DNA from: an uncultured Desulfuromonas sp.
GTDB taxonomy: Bacteria > Desulfobacterota > Desulfuromonadia > Desulfuromonadales > Desulfuromonadaceae
Reading direction: 5' to 3'
Assembly (NCBI RefSeq): GCF_963678835.1
Contig: NZ_OY787469.1
Location: forward strand, 3,410,001-3,474,000
DNA length: 64,000 nt
Part shown: in pieces, positions 7,986-15,550 of the stretch
Position numbering within the stretch: position 1 is the first letter of the stretch
Layout of the letters: the number at the start of each line of letters is the position of its first letter
Position numbers and translations under genes: made by a program
The notes under the pieces: generated by a model
What the model was told of the DNA's origin: nothing
The model's database searches: none
Seen by the model: only the letters and a program-made list of their open reading frames with translations

Positions 7986-8984
7986 ATGTACAACGTCGGT
8001 ATTGATGTCGGAAACAAAGAACTGGTTATGGTTATTCGCCACAAAGGGAAGAACCAGAAAGCCAGAACCTTCAGCAATACTTCTGACGGTCACGCAAAAA
8101 TCGTCAAAACGTTGTCTGTTAAAAAAGGCGGTGCCAAAATCTGTCTGGAGGCGACCGGCGTTTATCATTTCGATTTAGCCGTTGCTTTAAACCATGCAGG
8201 ACTGAACCTCATGGTTGTCAACCCGAAAGCGGCAAAGCACTATTTTGAGGCCCTTATGACCCGTTCTAAAACAGACCAGGTCGATGCCGGTATTTTAGCT
8301 CAGTATGCCGAGACTATGCCCTTTGAAGCATGGGTGATGCCTGATGAAAAAATCATTCGCCTACAGGCATTCTCAAGAAAGATCGCAGCATTAACGAGGC
8401 TCAAAGCACAAACGAAAAATCAGCTTCATGCGTTGGAATCAAATCGTGCTATCCCTGAAATTATTCAGGAAGAAACACGTGAATCCATCACTTTCTTTGA
8501 GATGCAGATTCAACGCCTTAAAGAGCATGCCTTGGCACTGATCGCTTCCGATGAAGAACTGCAAAGACCCTTCGAAATCGTTACTTCGGTCAAAGGAATT
8601 GCTGACGCCAGCGCGATCCAACTCCTCGGTGAACTTCTGGTCTTGCCAAAAGACATGAGAAACCGTCAATGGGTCGCTTTTGCTGGACTTGATCCACGTC
8701 ACCATAAGTCAGGAACAAGCGTCTCCAAAAAGCCGAGAATCAGCAAGGCCGGTAATTCGTATTTGCGCCGCGCACTCTATATGCCGGCCCTATGCGCCGC
8801 AAATCGCGATCCCTACGTCAAGGCTTATTACCGGCACCTTATTGACAATCAGGGTCTTAAGAAAATGCAGGCACTTTGTGCTGTCATGCGAAAGCTACTT
8901 CATGCAATTCATGCCATGTTGAAAAATAACGTTTGCTTTGACAATACGCGTTTCTTCAATATGGCCGAGGTAGAAATTCTGTAA
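7986..8984 (+). CDS. IS110-family transposase (element 1)
   Basis: 332 residues. The N-terminal RuvC-like DEDD domain shows D in NVGIDVG (residues 3-9), E in CLEATGVYH (near 56) and the DQVDAG pair (near 99-104). The C-terminal Tnp_20 domain includes the helix-hairpin-like VKGIADASA and the serine-containing AGLDPRHHKSGTS near residues 230-242. AAAGGAAC precedes the ATG. Length and domains are intact, so the element may be active. It recombines without classical terminal repeats, guided by an element-encoded RNA according to recent work on the family. Confidence 0.95.
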   Translation: MYNVGIDVGNKELVMVIRHKGKNQKARTFSNTSDGHAKIVKTLSVKKGGAKICLEATGVYHFDLAVALNHAGLNLMVVNPKAAKHYFEALMTRSKTDQVDAGILAQYAETMPFEAWVMPDEKIIRLQAFSRKIAALTRLKAQTKNQLHALESNRAIPEIIQEETRESITFFEMQIQRLKEHALALIASDEELQRPFEIVTSVKGIADASAIQLLGELLVLPKDMRNRQWVAFAGLDPRHHKSGTSVSKKPRISKAGNSYLRRALYMPALCAANRDPYVKAYYRHLIDNQGLKKMQALCAVMRKLLHAIHAMLKNNVCFDNTRFFNMAEVEIL

Positions 8985-9028
8985 TTTCTGGCAAATTTAT
9001 CTTGCCCGAGAACAGAGTATCTACAAAC

Positions 9029-9052
9029 GACAATTTCAAATATGCTGACGTA
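9029..9052. repeat. REP-like composite repeat, right part after IS110
   Basis: TTTCAAATATGCTGACGTAC matches the segment that follows the GCGGCTGAAGCCGCTCC arm in the intact copies at 22225 and, inverted, 38795. It abuts the stop codon of the PPK2 gene. Confidence 0.75.
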
Positions 9053-9973
9053 CTAATAATTTTCCGGAACATACAACTCAGGTGGCAACGTTGCGCGTTC
9101 GTAGTCGGGATTAAAAATGCGATCCGGCAGATCAATCTCTTCGTGTGGTACAGGCTCATAAGGGATCTGTTGCAATAAATGGTGGATGCAGTTGAGCCGA
9201 GCACGCTTTTTGTCATTGGCTTTGACGATATACCAAGGCGCTTCGGGGATATTGGTCCGTTTGAAGGTCTCCTCCTTCGCCTTGGTATAATCCTCCCAGC
9301 GCACCCGCGACTGTAGATCCATCGGGCTGAGCTTCCATTGTTTGAGCGGATCATGAATCCGCATCAAAAAGCGCAGCTGCTGCTCTTCATCCGTGACGGA
9401 AAACCAGTACTTGATCAAGCGGATCCCTGAACGCACCAGCATGCGTTCGAATTCTGGAACATCGAGAAAGAACTGCTCCAACTGGTCTTTTGTTGCAAAG
9501 CCCATCACCCGTTCAACGCCGGAGCGGTTGTACCAGGAACGGTCAAACAAAACGATTTCGCCACCGGAGGGCAGATGCGGCACATAGCGTTGAAAATACC
9601 ACTGCGTCATCTCCTTTTCCGTTGGTTTCGATAAGGCGACCACACGACACACCCTGGGATTCAGGCGCTGGGTGATCCGCTTGATCACCCCGCCCTTGCC
9701 GGCAGCATCGCGCCCTTCAAAGATCACGACGACCTTTTCACCGGTGTAGGAAACCCAATCCTGTAATTTGATCAGTTCGGCCTGTAACGCCAACAAGGCT
9801 TTAAAATAAGACTGACGATCCATGGACGGTGGTCGTTTATGTTTATAGATACGACGTAATGCCAACGAAAGGCCGGGTTCTGAAATTTCCAGTTCATAGC
9901 CTTCATCCATTTCATCGGCTAATTCAGAATGCAGCCATTCCATTGCGTCCGAATAGTCGTCGTCAAATACCAT
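9053..9973 (-). CDS. ppk2: Polyphosphate kinase 2 (PPK2)
   Basis: 306 residues, the length of a single-domain PPK2. Walker A region EGRDAAGKGG near residue 87, the lid-associated FDRSWYNRSGVERVMGF near residues 143-159, and the conserved FxRTNIPEAPW near 248. It moves phosphate between polyphosphate and nucleotides in the cytoplasm, usually making GTP or ATP from the diphosphate. GGAGAGG precedes the ATG. It lies 32 bp after the Fic-like gene and in line with the pst operon, consistent with a phosphate storage and retrieval unit. The subclass cannot be fixed by eye. Confidence 0.95.
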   Translation of the reverse strand: MVFDDDYSDAMEWLHSELADEMDEGYELEISEPGLSLALRRIYKHKRPPSMDRQSYFKALLALQAELIKLQDWVSYTGEKVVVIFEGRDAAGKGGVIKRITQRLNPRVCRVVALSKPTEKEMTQWYFQRYVPHLPSGGEIVLFDRSWYNRSGVERVMGFATKDQLEQFFLDVPEFERMLVRSGIRLIKYWFSVTDEEQQLRFLMRIHDPLKQWKLSPMDLQSRVRWEDYTKAKEETFKRTNIPEAPWYIVKANDKKRARLNCIHHLLQQIPYEPVPHEEIDLPDRIFNPDYERATLPPELYVPENY

Positions 9974-10005
9974 GGGTCCTCTCCATTGAATGTTAATTTC
10001 ACAGG

Positions 10006-10785
10006 TTAGCTTTTAAGAATATAACCTGCCTGGGAATTCTTTTTGAGAAATTTGGCAAAACGTACTTTCAATTTGGGGATTTTAAACAGGCTGGTCATCC
10101 CTTTTTTATGTGTCTCTTTTGCCAGAGTTGATGGATCAAAAAAGGCTTTGGCATTGTCAATTGACAGCACAAAAGGCGGCTTGCCCTCTTTGGCCAGCAT
10201 GTAACTCATAATGAGAGAACCGGTACGATGGTTGCCCTCGATGTACAGTTGTGGCTGAGACAAAATAAGGATGTACGTGATCGCCACCTGCCTCCAGATG
10301 CTGAGATCAGAGTGGCTGTGAAACCAGGCCAGAAGATCCTCAATGTCGCCGCTTTGCCGCTCATAGAAATGATCGTGGGTGGCACGAATGTGCTGCTGGT
10401 TTTCTCTGCGAACCTGTGCGTTGGAGCCACAGAGTACCAGAGCGTTGAGTTCAAGCAACCGGCTGGCATTTCCAGGCTCGTAGAGTTCGATGCCACGACT
10501 GAGCAGATCATCAATGAAGGCATAACCTTCCATCATATTGTTTCTGACCATATCGGTCATGGGAGACCGTGGCTCTAACAAGGTCGTGTTGATTTTGTGG
10601 AAATCATGCTGAACAGTCAGTAACGACTTTTCGATGGCGGCGAGATTTAAATGCACGTTATTCAATACTCTGAAGTTAAGATTTAAGATATCGCTCGACA
10701 ACAATGGGTGCAATCTTGCCGTCACGCACAGAACTTTAAGGCTATCTTGATGGAGAAGTACCGCCTCACAGAGAACAGAGTTCAT
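10006..10785 (-). CDS. Fic-like protein with altered catalytic motif
   Basis: 259 residues. Near residues 190-205 is QLYIEGNHRTGSLIMSYMLA, which aligns with the Fic motif HxFx(D/E)GNGRxxR. The catalytic His is Gln, the second Gly of GNGR is His, and the final Arg is Ser. The fold is probably retained but AMP transfer is doubtful. No close name comes to mind. The start lacks a good Shine-Dalgarno sequence. It lies 55 bp after pstB and 32 bp before ppk2, all on one strand, so it may respond to phosphate status. A diverged but active Fic/Doc enzyme with another chemistry is the alternative. Confidence 0.65.
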   Translation of the reverse strand: MNSVLCEAVLLHQDSLKVLCVTARLHPLLSSDILNLNFRVLNNVHLNLAAIEKSLLTVQHDFHKINTTLLEPRSPMTDMVRNNMMEGYAFIDDLLSRGIELYEPGNASRLLELNALVLCGSNAQVRRENQQHIRATHDHFYERQSGDIEDLLAWFHSHSDLSIWRQVAITYILILSQPQLYIEGNHRTGSLIMSYMLAKEGKPPFVLSIDNAKAFFDPSTLAKETHKKGMTSLFKIPKLKVRFAKFLKKNSQAGYILKS

Positions 10786-10840
10786 CTTAGAGGCGGCATC
10801 GTGATGCGTTTCAGTCCCAACATTAATGTTACCTTGGGAG

Positions 10841-11677
10841 TTAGCTGAACTCCCCGGAAATATACTGTTTGGTCAAATCTTCGATGGGATCTTCAAACAC
10901 CTGCTTGGTCTCTCCCATTTCGACCAGACGTCCGACCCGCTCCCCTTGGGAGACATCGACACCAAAGAAGGCGGTCGTGTCAGCGACACGCACGGCCTGC
11001 ATCATGTTGTGCGTAACCAGAGCGACGGTGTAACTGTCTTTCAACTCCAGCATCAGTTCCTCAACCTGGCGGGTGGCAATCGGGTCAAGAGCTGAGCAGG
11101 GTTCGTCCATCAGCAGCACATCCGGTTCCGTGGCGATGGCCCTGGCAATACACAACCGCTGCTGCTGGCCGCCGGACAACGACAAACCGCTTTTGTTGAG
11201 CTTATCCTTAACCTCGTTCCACAAGGCCGCGCGGGTCAGGGCTTTTTCCACACGTTCGTCAGCATCGCCTTTGTATCGGTTGAGCTTGAGGCCAAAGGCG
11301 ACATTGTCATAAATACTCATGGAAAACGGGTTCGGCTGCTGGAAGACCATGCCGATATAACGGCGGATAACCACGGGATCGACTTTTTTGGCGTAGATAT
11401 CCTTGCCGTGATAGTGAACGTGGCCGTCAAAACGAAAACCGGGGATCAGATCGTTCATCCGGTTGAGGCTGCGCAATACGGTACTCTTGCCACAACCGGA
11501 GGGTCCGATAAAACCGGTGATCTTGCCTTTTTCAATCGGCACATGACTGTCACGCACGGCGTTGTAGCTGCCGTAATAAACTTTATCCAAATTGCAATCG
11601 ATAACAACATCTCCAGCCGGGCTGAAGGCTGCCGCCTCAGTGACTCTTTTTTCTGCGACTGCTGCAAAACTCATCAT
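10841..11677 (-). CDS. pstB: Phosphate ABC transporter ATP-binding protein PstB
   Basis: Walker [11 protein letters not shown]-loop VFQQPNPF, signature LSGGQQQR and Walker [14 protein letters not shown] are all intact and PstB-specific in style. It powers uptake of phosphate through PstC/PstA at the inner membrane. I prefer the ATG at 11677 (or the next codon) to the GTG at 11686 because the extra residues are not family-like; no strong ribosome binding site decides it. It follows pstA by about 25 bp. No phoU gene follows, which is unusual for this operon type. Confidence 0.95.
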   Translation of the reverse strand: MMSFAAVAEKRVTEAAAFSPAGDVVIDCNLDKVYYGSYNAVRDSHVPIEKGKITGFIGPSGCGKSTVLRSLNRMNDLIPGFRFDGHVHYHGKDIYAKKVDPVVIRRYIGMVFQQPNPFSMSIYDNVAFGLKLNRYKGDADERVEKALTRAALWNEVKDKLNKSGLSLSGGQQQRLCIARAIATEPDVLLMDEPCSALDPIATRQVEELMLELKDSYTVALVTHNMMQAVRVADTTAFFGVDVSQGERVGRLVEMGETKQVFEDPIEDLTKQYISGEFS

Positions 11678-11701
11678 AACGACCACTCACAAAGTTAAGA
11701 A

Positions 11702-12595
11702 TTAATGCCGTGAACGCCCCATCACGCGGGCGACGATATTAAAGACCAGAACAATCAATACCAGCACCAGTGATGCGGCCCAGGCGAGCTGAATCTGGTT
11801 CTCAAACGGCATACCGGAAAAGTTGTAAATCAGGATCGACAACGAAGCTGTCGGTTCGATCAACTCGGACATGTAGTAATTGCTGAACAACGCCGTGAAC
11901 AGCAAGGGGGCTGATTCTCCTGCAGCTCCGGCAATCGCCAGCAACACGCCGGTGAGAATACCGGGTAATCCAGTGGGCAAGACAATTTTCCAGATCACTT
12001 GGGTACGCGTGCAGCCCATACCGAAAGCGGCATCCGTCATTTTGCGCGGCACCTGTTTCATGGCCTCTTCAGCAGCGAGCAAAATCGTCGGCAACATCAG
12101 TACGGATAGAGCCACACCACCAGCCATGGCCGAATACCCCAGAGGAATAACCAGAATGGCATAGGTGAACACACCGGCGAGAATCGACGGAAAACCGGTC
12201 AGGGTTTTGGCCACAAACCGTGAAACGGTGGCCAATTTACTCTGAGGATCGAGGATCGCCAGGTAAATCGCGGCAAGAATCCCGGTGGGCACACTGAGCA
12301 GACTGGCGATCAACACCATCACCATCGTGCCGACAATGGCATTACCGAATCCACCGCCGATATCAAAACCGGCCGGCGGCAAGGCCGTCAATGCTTCCCA
12401 ATCCAGGCGCGCGCCCCCTTCGATCAACAACATATAGATCACCGAAAAAAGCGGCACACTGCCAACCAGAGCAATCATCCAGGTGAGACCGGTAAGGACA
12501 TGATTGAATAAGGCCCGGCGCTCGAACAGTTGCCGTTCAAGACGCGGCGCATCACTACGGACAACGTCAGCGGTTGCTACATCAGTCGCACTCAT
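11702..12595 (-). CDS. pstA: Phosphate ABC transporter permease PstA
   Basis: 297 residues with an N-terminal cytoplasmic stretch, about six membrane segments, and the EAA-like loop ALRQVP-style region EEAMKQVPRKMTDAAFGMGCT near residues 185-205 that contacts PstB. Forms the phosphate channel with PstC in the inner membrane. The start overlaps the pstC stop by 4 bases (ATGA), so the two permeases are translationally coupled. Complete by length. Confidence 0.95.
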   Translation of the reverse strand: MSATDVATADVVRSDAPRLERQLFERRALFNHVLTGLTWMIALVGSVPLFSVIYMLLIEGGARLDWEALTALPPAGFDIGGGFGNAIVGTMVMVLIASLLSVPTGILAAIYLAILDPQSKLATVSRFVAKTLTGFPSILAGVFTYAILVIPLGYSAMAGGVALSVLMLPTILLAAEEAMKQVPRKMTDAAFGMGCTRTQVIWKIVLPTGLPGILTGVLLAIAGAAGESAPLLFTALFSNYYMSELIEPTASLSILIYNFSGMPFENQIQLAWAASLVLVLIVLVFNIVARVMGRSRH

Positions 12596-13569
12596 GATTT
12601 TCCCTCAAATTTCCGCATGGCAAGTTGCTGAATCAGTAATCCGAGGACATTGACCAAAAACGTAATCAACAGCAGCACCAGAGCCGCATACATCAAGGCC
12701 TGTATTTCAACGATACCGGCCTCGGGGAAATTGGACGCCAACAGTGATGCTAAGGTGTTGGCAGGTGCAAACAGCGATAAGTTGATCTGGTTACTGTTGC
12801 CGATCAGCATGGCCAACGCCATGGTTTCACCCAGAGCGCGGCCAAAGGCCAGGACCAGAGCCGCCAGGATGCCGGAAGATGCCGTTGGCATCATCACCTT
12901 TAAAATCGCCTCCCAACGCGTAGTCCCCATGCCGTAGGCCGCTTCCTTAACTTTGTAAGGAATCCGTCTGAACGCATCGACGGAGAGAGCGGCAACGGTC
13001 GGTAAAATCATAATTGAAAGGACCAGGGCGGCCGGAGCGAGTCCGGGGCCGTTAAGGTTGGTATTAAAAAATGGGATAAAGCCAAGCTGCTCATGGAGCC
13101 AGCTGGCGATCGGCCGCATGATGGGGATCAACACGTAAATCCCCCACAGCCCGTACACAACGGAAGGGATTGCTGCCAGCAATTCGACAATGGTGCGAAA
13201 AACGCTGGCCAAGCGAGCGCTGATAAAATCCTGGGTGAGAAAAATGGCGATAAAAATGCCGAAAATCCCGCCTAAGAACAACGCGATCATGGAGCTGTAG
13301 AGCGTCCCCCAGATTTCCGGTAAAACGCCGAATTCGCCCTTGACGCCATCCCAGGTCGTCCCGGTGAAGAAACCTAAGCCACTATGGGAGATCGCCGGTA
13401 TCGCATCAATAAAGAGCTGCCAGAGGATAAAAGCCAACAACAAAATCACGAAACCGGCAGCGCTTTTGGCAATCACACGGAACAGTGCATCCCATTGATA
13501 ATCGCGCTGAGACGGCGGCCTGGAAATCGAACTTTCAGATTCAATTGTATGAAAAAAGTTTTCTGCCAT
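12592..13569 (-). CDS. pstC: Phosphate ABC transporter permease PstC
   Basis: 325 residues with six predicted membrane segments and the permease loop AFRRIPYKVKEAAYGMGTT near residues 195-215. Its partner in the membrane is PstA, encoded directly after it with a 4-base overlap. The gene is separated from pstS by about 80 bp containing a strong hairpin, a common way to make more binding protein than permease. Complete; nothing unusual. Confidence 0.95.
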   Translation of the reverse strand: MAENFFHTIESESSISRPPSQRDYQWDALFRVIAKSAAGFVILLLAFILWQLFIDAIPAISHSGLGFFTGTTWDGVKGEFGVLPEIWGTLYSSMIALFLGGIFGIFIAIFLTQDFISARLASVFRTIVELLAAIPSVVYGLWGIYVLIPIMRPIASWLHEQLGFIPFFNTNLNGPGLAPAALVLSIMILPTVAALSVDAFRRIPYKVKEAAYGMGTTRWEAILKVMMPTASSGILAALVLAFGRALGETMALAMLIGNSNQINLSLFAPANTLASLLASNFPEAGIVEIQALMYAALVLLLITFLVNVLGLLIQQLAMRKFEGKS

Positions 13570-13598
13570 GGAGATTCCCGGAGCTGAGTGTTGAAAAG

Positions 13599-13632
13599 AG
13601 CCGGCGACTTACAGAGAACAGGTCGCCGGCAA
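13599..13632 (-). terminator. Intra-operon hairpin between pstS and pstC
   Basis: GCCGGCGAC/GTCGCCGGC, a 9-bp GC-rich stem with a 13-base loop, followed on the minus strand by TCTTTT. The short T-run suggests a leaky terminator or mRNA stabiliser that favours pstS over pstCAB. Confidence 0.6.
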
Positions 13633-13649
13633 GATCACGAGTGAGAACT

Positions 13650-14699
13650 CTATTTAATCAGCTGGGCTGTTTTGCGAACGGTTTCGATAATATTTTTTGG
13701 CAGAGGGATATAACCGAGAGAATCCGCCGATTTCTGACCTTCAGTCAGACAGTATTCAACCAGATCACGGGCTGCCTTGGCTTTTTCAGGGTCCTGTTTT
13801 TCAGGGAAAATCATCCAGGTGAACGTGGCGATGGGATAAGACTTTGCGCCTGCGGGATCATAGACCCAGGCACGCAGATCAGGAACACTGGAGCCGGGCA
13901 GATGACCTTTAGGGAATTCAGCACTGGCCAGAGCGGCAGAACCGGCTTCAGCACCGGCCAGAACAAAATGGCCCTCTTTGTTTTCCAATTTTGCCGTCGG
14001 CGAGTTGGTCAGCTTGGCATAACCGTACTCGATATAACCGATGGAGCCGGGAGTCTGGCGAACCGTTGCGGTAATACCGTCATTTTTCGGCGCCTTAACG
14101 AAACGAGTCGAACCGGGCCATTGCGGCGCTTTGCCCTGACCAATGGTGGTTTTAAATGTCTCGTTGATGTGGGAGAGATGACCGGTAAAGACATAGGTGG
14201 TGCCGGAGGAGTCAGAACGGACAACGACAGTGATGTCACGATCCGGCAGATGCACACCGGGATTGGCAGCGGCAATTTTCGGGTCGTTCCATTTGCTGAT
14301 GGCACCGGTAAAAATCAGTGGGTAAACATCACGCGGCAGATTGAGTTCTTTCACCCCGTCCAGATTAAAGGTGAGAACAATCTCTCCCGCAGTCATCGGC
14401 AGCAAAATGACGCCGCTTTTCGCTTTGGCGATCTCGCTGTCGTTCATGGCCGCGTCACTGCCGGCGAAATCGACGACCTGGCTGATATAATCACGAATGC
14501 CGGCGCCACTTCCCTTGGCCTGATAATCCACCCGCACACCGTCCGTAGACTTGCTGTAATCGCGAAACCATTTTGAATAGATCGGGAAAGGAAAACTTGC
14601 ACCGGAACCTTGCAGTTTGACTTCTGCACAGGCCATAGTTGCTGTAAATAACAGAGTGAAGCCCAACAGGGCGCTTACGAAAACATGAGCCAATTTCAT
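13650..14699 (-). CDS. pstS: Periplasmic phosphate-binding protein PstS
   Basis: 349 residues from the ATG at 14699, chosen because AAGGAG lies 6 bases upstream; an earlier in-frame ATG at 14771 would add 24 non-family residues. Residues 1-25 are a signal peptide ending in ACA. The phosphate-site motifs GSGASFPFP, SGAGI and the serine-rich RSDSSGTTYVF are present. Captures phosphate in the periplasm for PstCAB. First gene of the operon. Expected to be induced by phosphate starvation, but I could not identify a convincing PhoB box in the 300 bp upstream. Confidence 0.95.
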   Translation of the reverse strand: MKLAHVFVSALLGFTLLFTATMACAEVKLQGSGASFPFPIYSKWFRDYSKSTDGVRVDYQAKGSGAGIRDYISQVVDFAGSDAAMNDSEIAKAKSGVILLPMTAGEIVLTFNLDGVKELNLPRDVYPLIFTGAISKWNDPKIAAANPGVHLPDRDITVVVRSDSSGTTYVFTGHLSHINETFKTTIGQGKAPQWPGSTRFVKAPKNDGITATVRQTPGSIGYIEYGYAKLTNSPTAKLENKEGHFVLAGAEAGSAALASAEFPKGHLPGSSVPDLRAWVYDPAGAKSYPIATFTWMIFPEKQDPEKAKAARDLVEYCLTEGQKSADSLGYIPLPKNIIETVRKTAQLIK

Positions 14700-15012
14700 T
14701 TTAATCTCCTTGTTTGTTGAGTGTGACGGCTGATGACCATCACTCTTGTTTAACAAACGCCATGAAAACAATTATTGGCTCCGTGTAAGTTCTTAATGAG
14801 GATTCACCGGATCAGCGAGATCCAGCGCATAAATTAGCATCAATAAATCCGATACATATATTTTTCAAAATAGTTTTATTTGACTATAAAAAATGAACAC
14901 TTTATGGTCAAAGAAATATAAAACGAACCCTCTTTCTTTTCTACTTGCCTATAAGTAGGGGAAAAATTCGTTTTCGCCCCCCAGAAAAACGTCTGACAGA
15001 ACGGAGGACCGC

Positions 15013-15444
15013 ATGACACGAAAACTCAAATGGACCGTCTATCTTTCGGCACTATGCCTACTATTGCCCTTGACAGTTTTTGCTAACCCGCTATCACAGC
15101 AAGACCCAAGTGGCAAACATTGCGTCGTTAAGCAGAAAAAGAATTGCAGTCAATCTCGCAGGCCGCTTGGCGATGAAGCATTATGGTGGCAAAACGGAAA
15201 CAAGACATTCAAAAAACACTGCATGAACTGCCATCATCGCAATAATGACGTTGGTGCTAAATTCCTCCATGTCGAGGCACGCACTCAGCAAGGTTGGGAC
15301 ATTCTCTTCAGCGAGAGAAAAGTCGAATGTGCTCAAGATGGCGACTGGGGATCTCTGACCGAAAAAGAGCTGCAGGATATCAACGATTATCTCTACCGGT
15401 ATGCTTACGGCACTCTGGGCGTTTATGAAGCCCGCATGGGCTGA
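15013..15444 (+). CDS. Small periplasmic c-type cytochrome
   Basis: 143 residues. A signal peptide covers residues 1-25 (hydrophobic core LSALCLLLPLTVFA). A single haem c site, CMNCH, lies near residues 70-74, followed by a helix with late aromatic residues (DYLYRYAY). GGAGG precedes the ATG. A monohaem periplasmic electron carrier fits; no distal Met can be assigned with confidence (the C-terminal ARMG is a candidate). It is divergent from pstS, 240 bp away, and ends at a bidirectional terminator. The specific redox partner is unknown. Confidence 0.8.
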   Translation: MTRKLKWTVYLSALCLLLPLTVFANPLSQQDPSGKHCVVKQKKNCSQSRRPLGDEALWWQNGNKTFKKHCMNCHHRNNDVGAKFLHVEARTQQGWDILFSERKVECAQDGDWGSLTEKELQDINDYLYRYAYGTLGVYEARMG

Positions 15445-15490
15445 TAGCTATTTTTCTCCTGGTCAGGAGAAAACGTTTTTTTGAAATACA

Positions 15491-15533
15491 CAAAACAAAG
15501 GCCTGAAAACTTGGAGTTTTCAGGCCTTTGTTT
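15491..15533. terminator. Bidirectional terminator between cytochrome and CheW-Cache gene
   Basis: AAACAAAGGCCTGAAAAC and its complement enclose a 5-base loop, with A- and T-runs on both sides. It serves the two convergent genes. Confidence 0.85.
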
Positions 15534-15550
15534 ATCACTCTACACATGGA

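Larger units (their letters stand above)
7734..9028 (+). mobile_element. IS110-family insertion sequence (element 1)
   Basis: Boundaries are inferred by comparing the interrupted repeat with its intact copies, to about 15 bp. The element has one transposase gene, about 250 bp of non-coding DNA before it and only about 45 bp after it. Long upstream non-coding DNA is the arrangement of the IS110 group, where that end encodes the bridge RNA. No terminal inverted repeat is obvious, as is usual for the family. Confidence 0.8.

Noticed and set aside
13485-14576. 363-codon plus-strand ORF opposite pstS
   Set aside because: Antisense shadow of pstS and the pstC start; pstS has a signal peptide, motifs and a ribosome binding site.
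14700-15012. PhoB box upstream of pstS
   Set aside because: No pair of CTGTCAT-like repeats with 11-bp spacing was found by eye.
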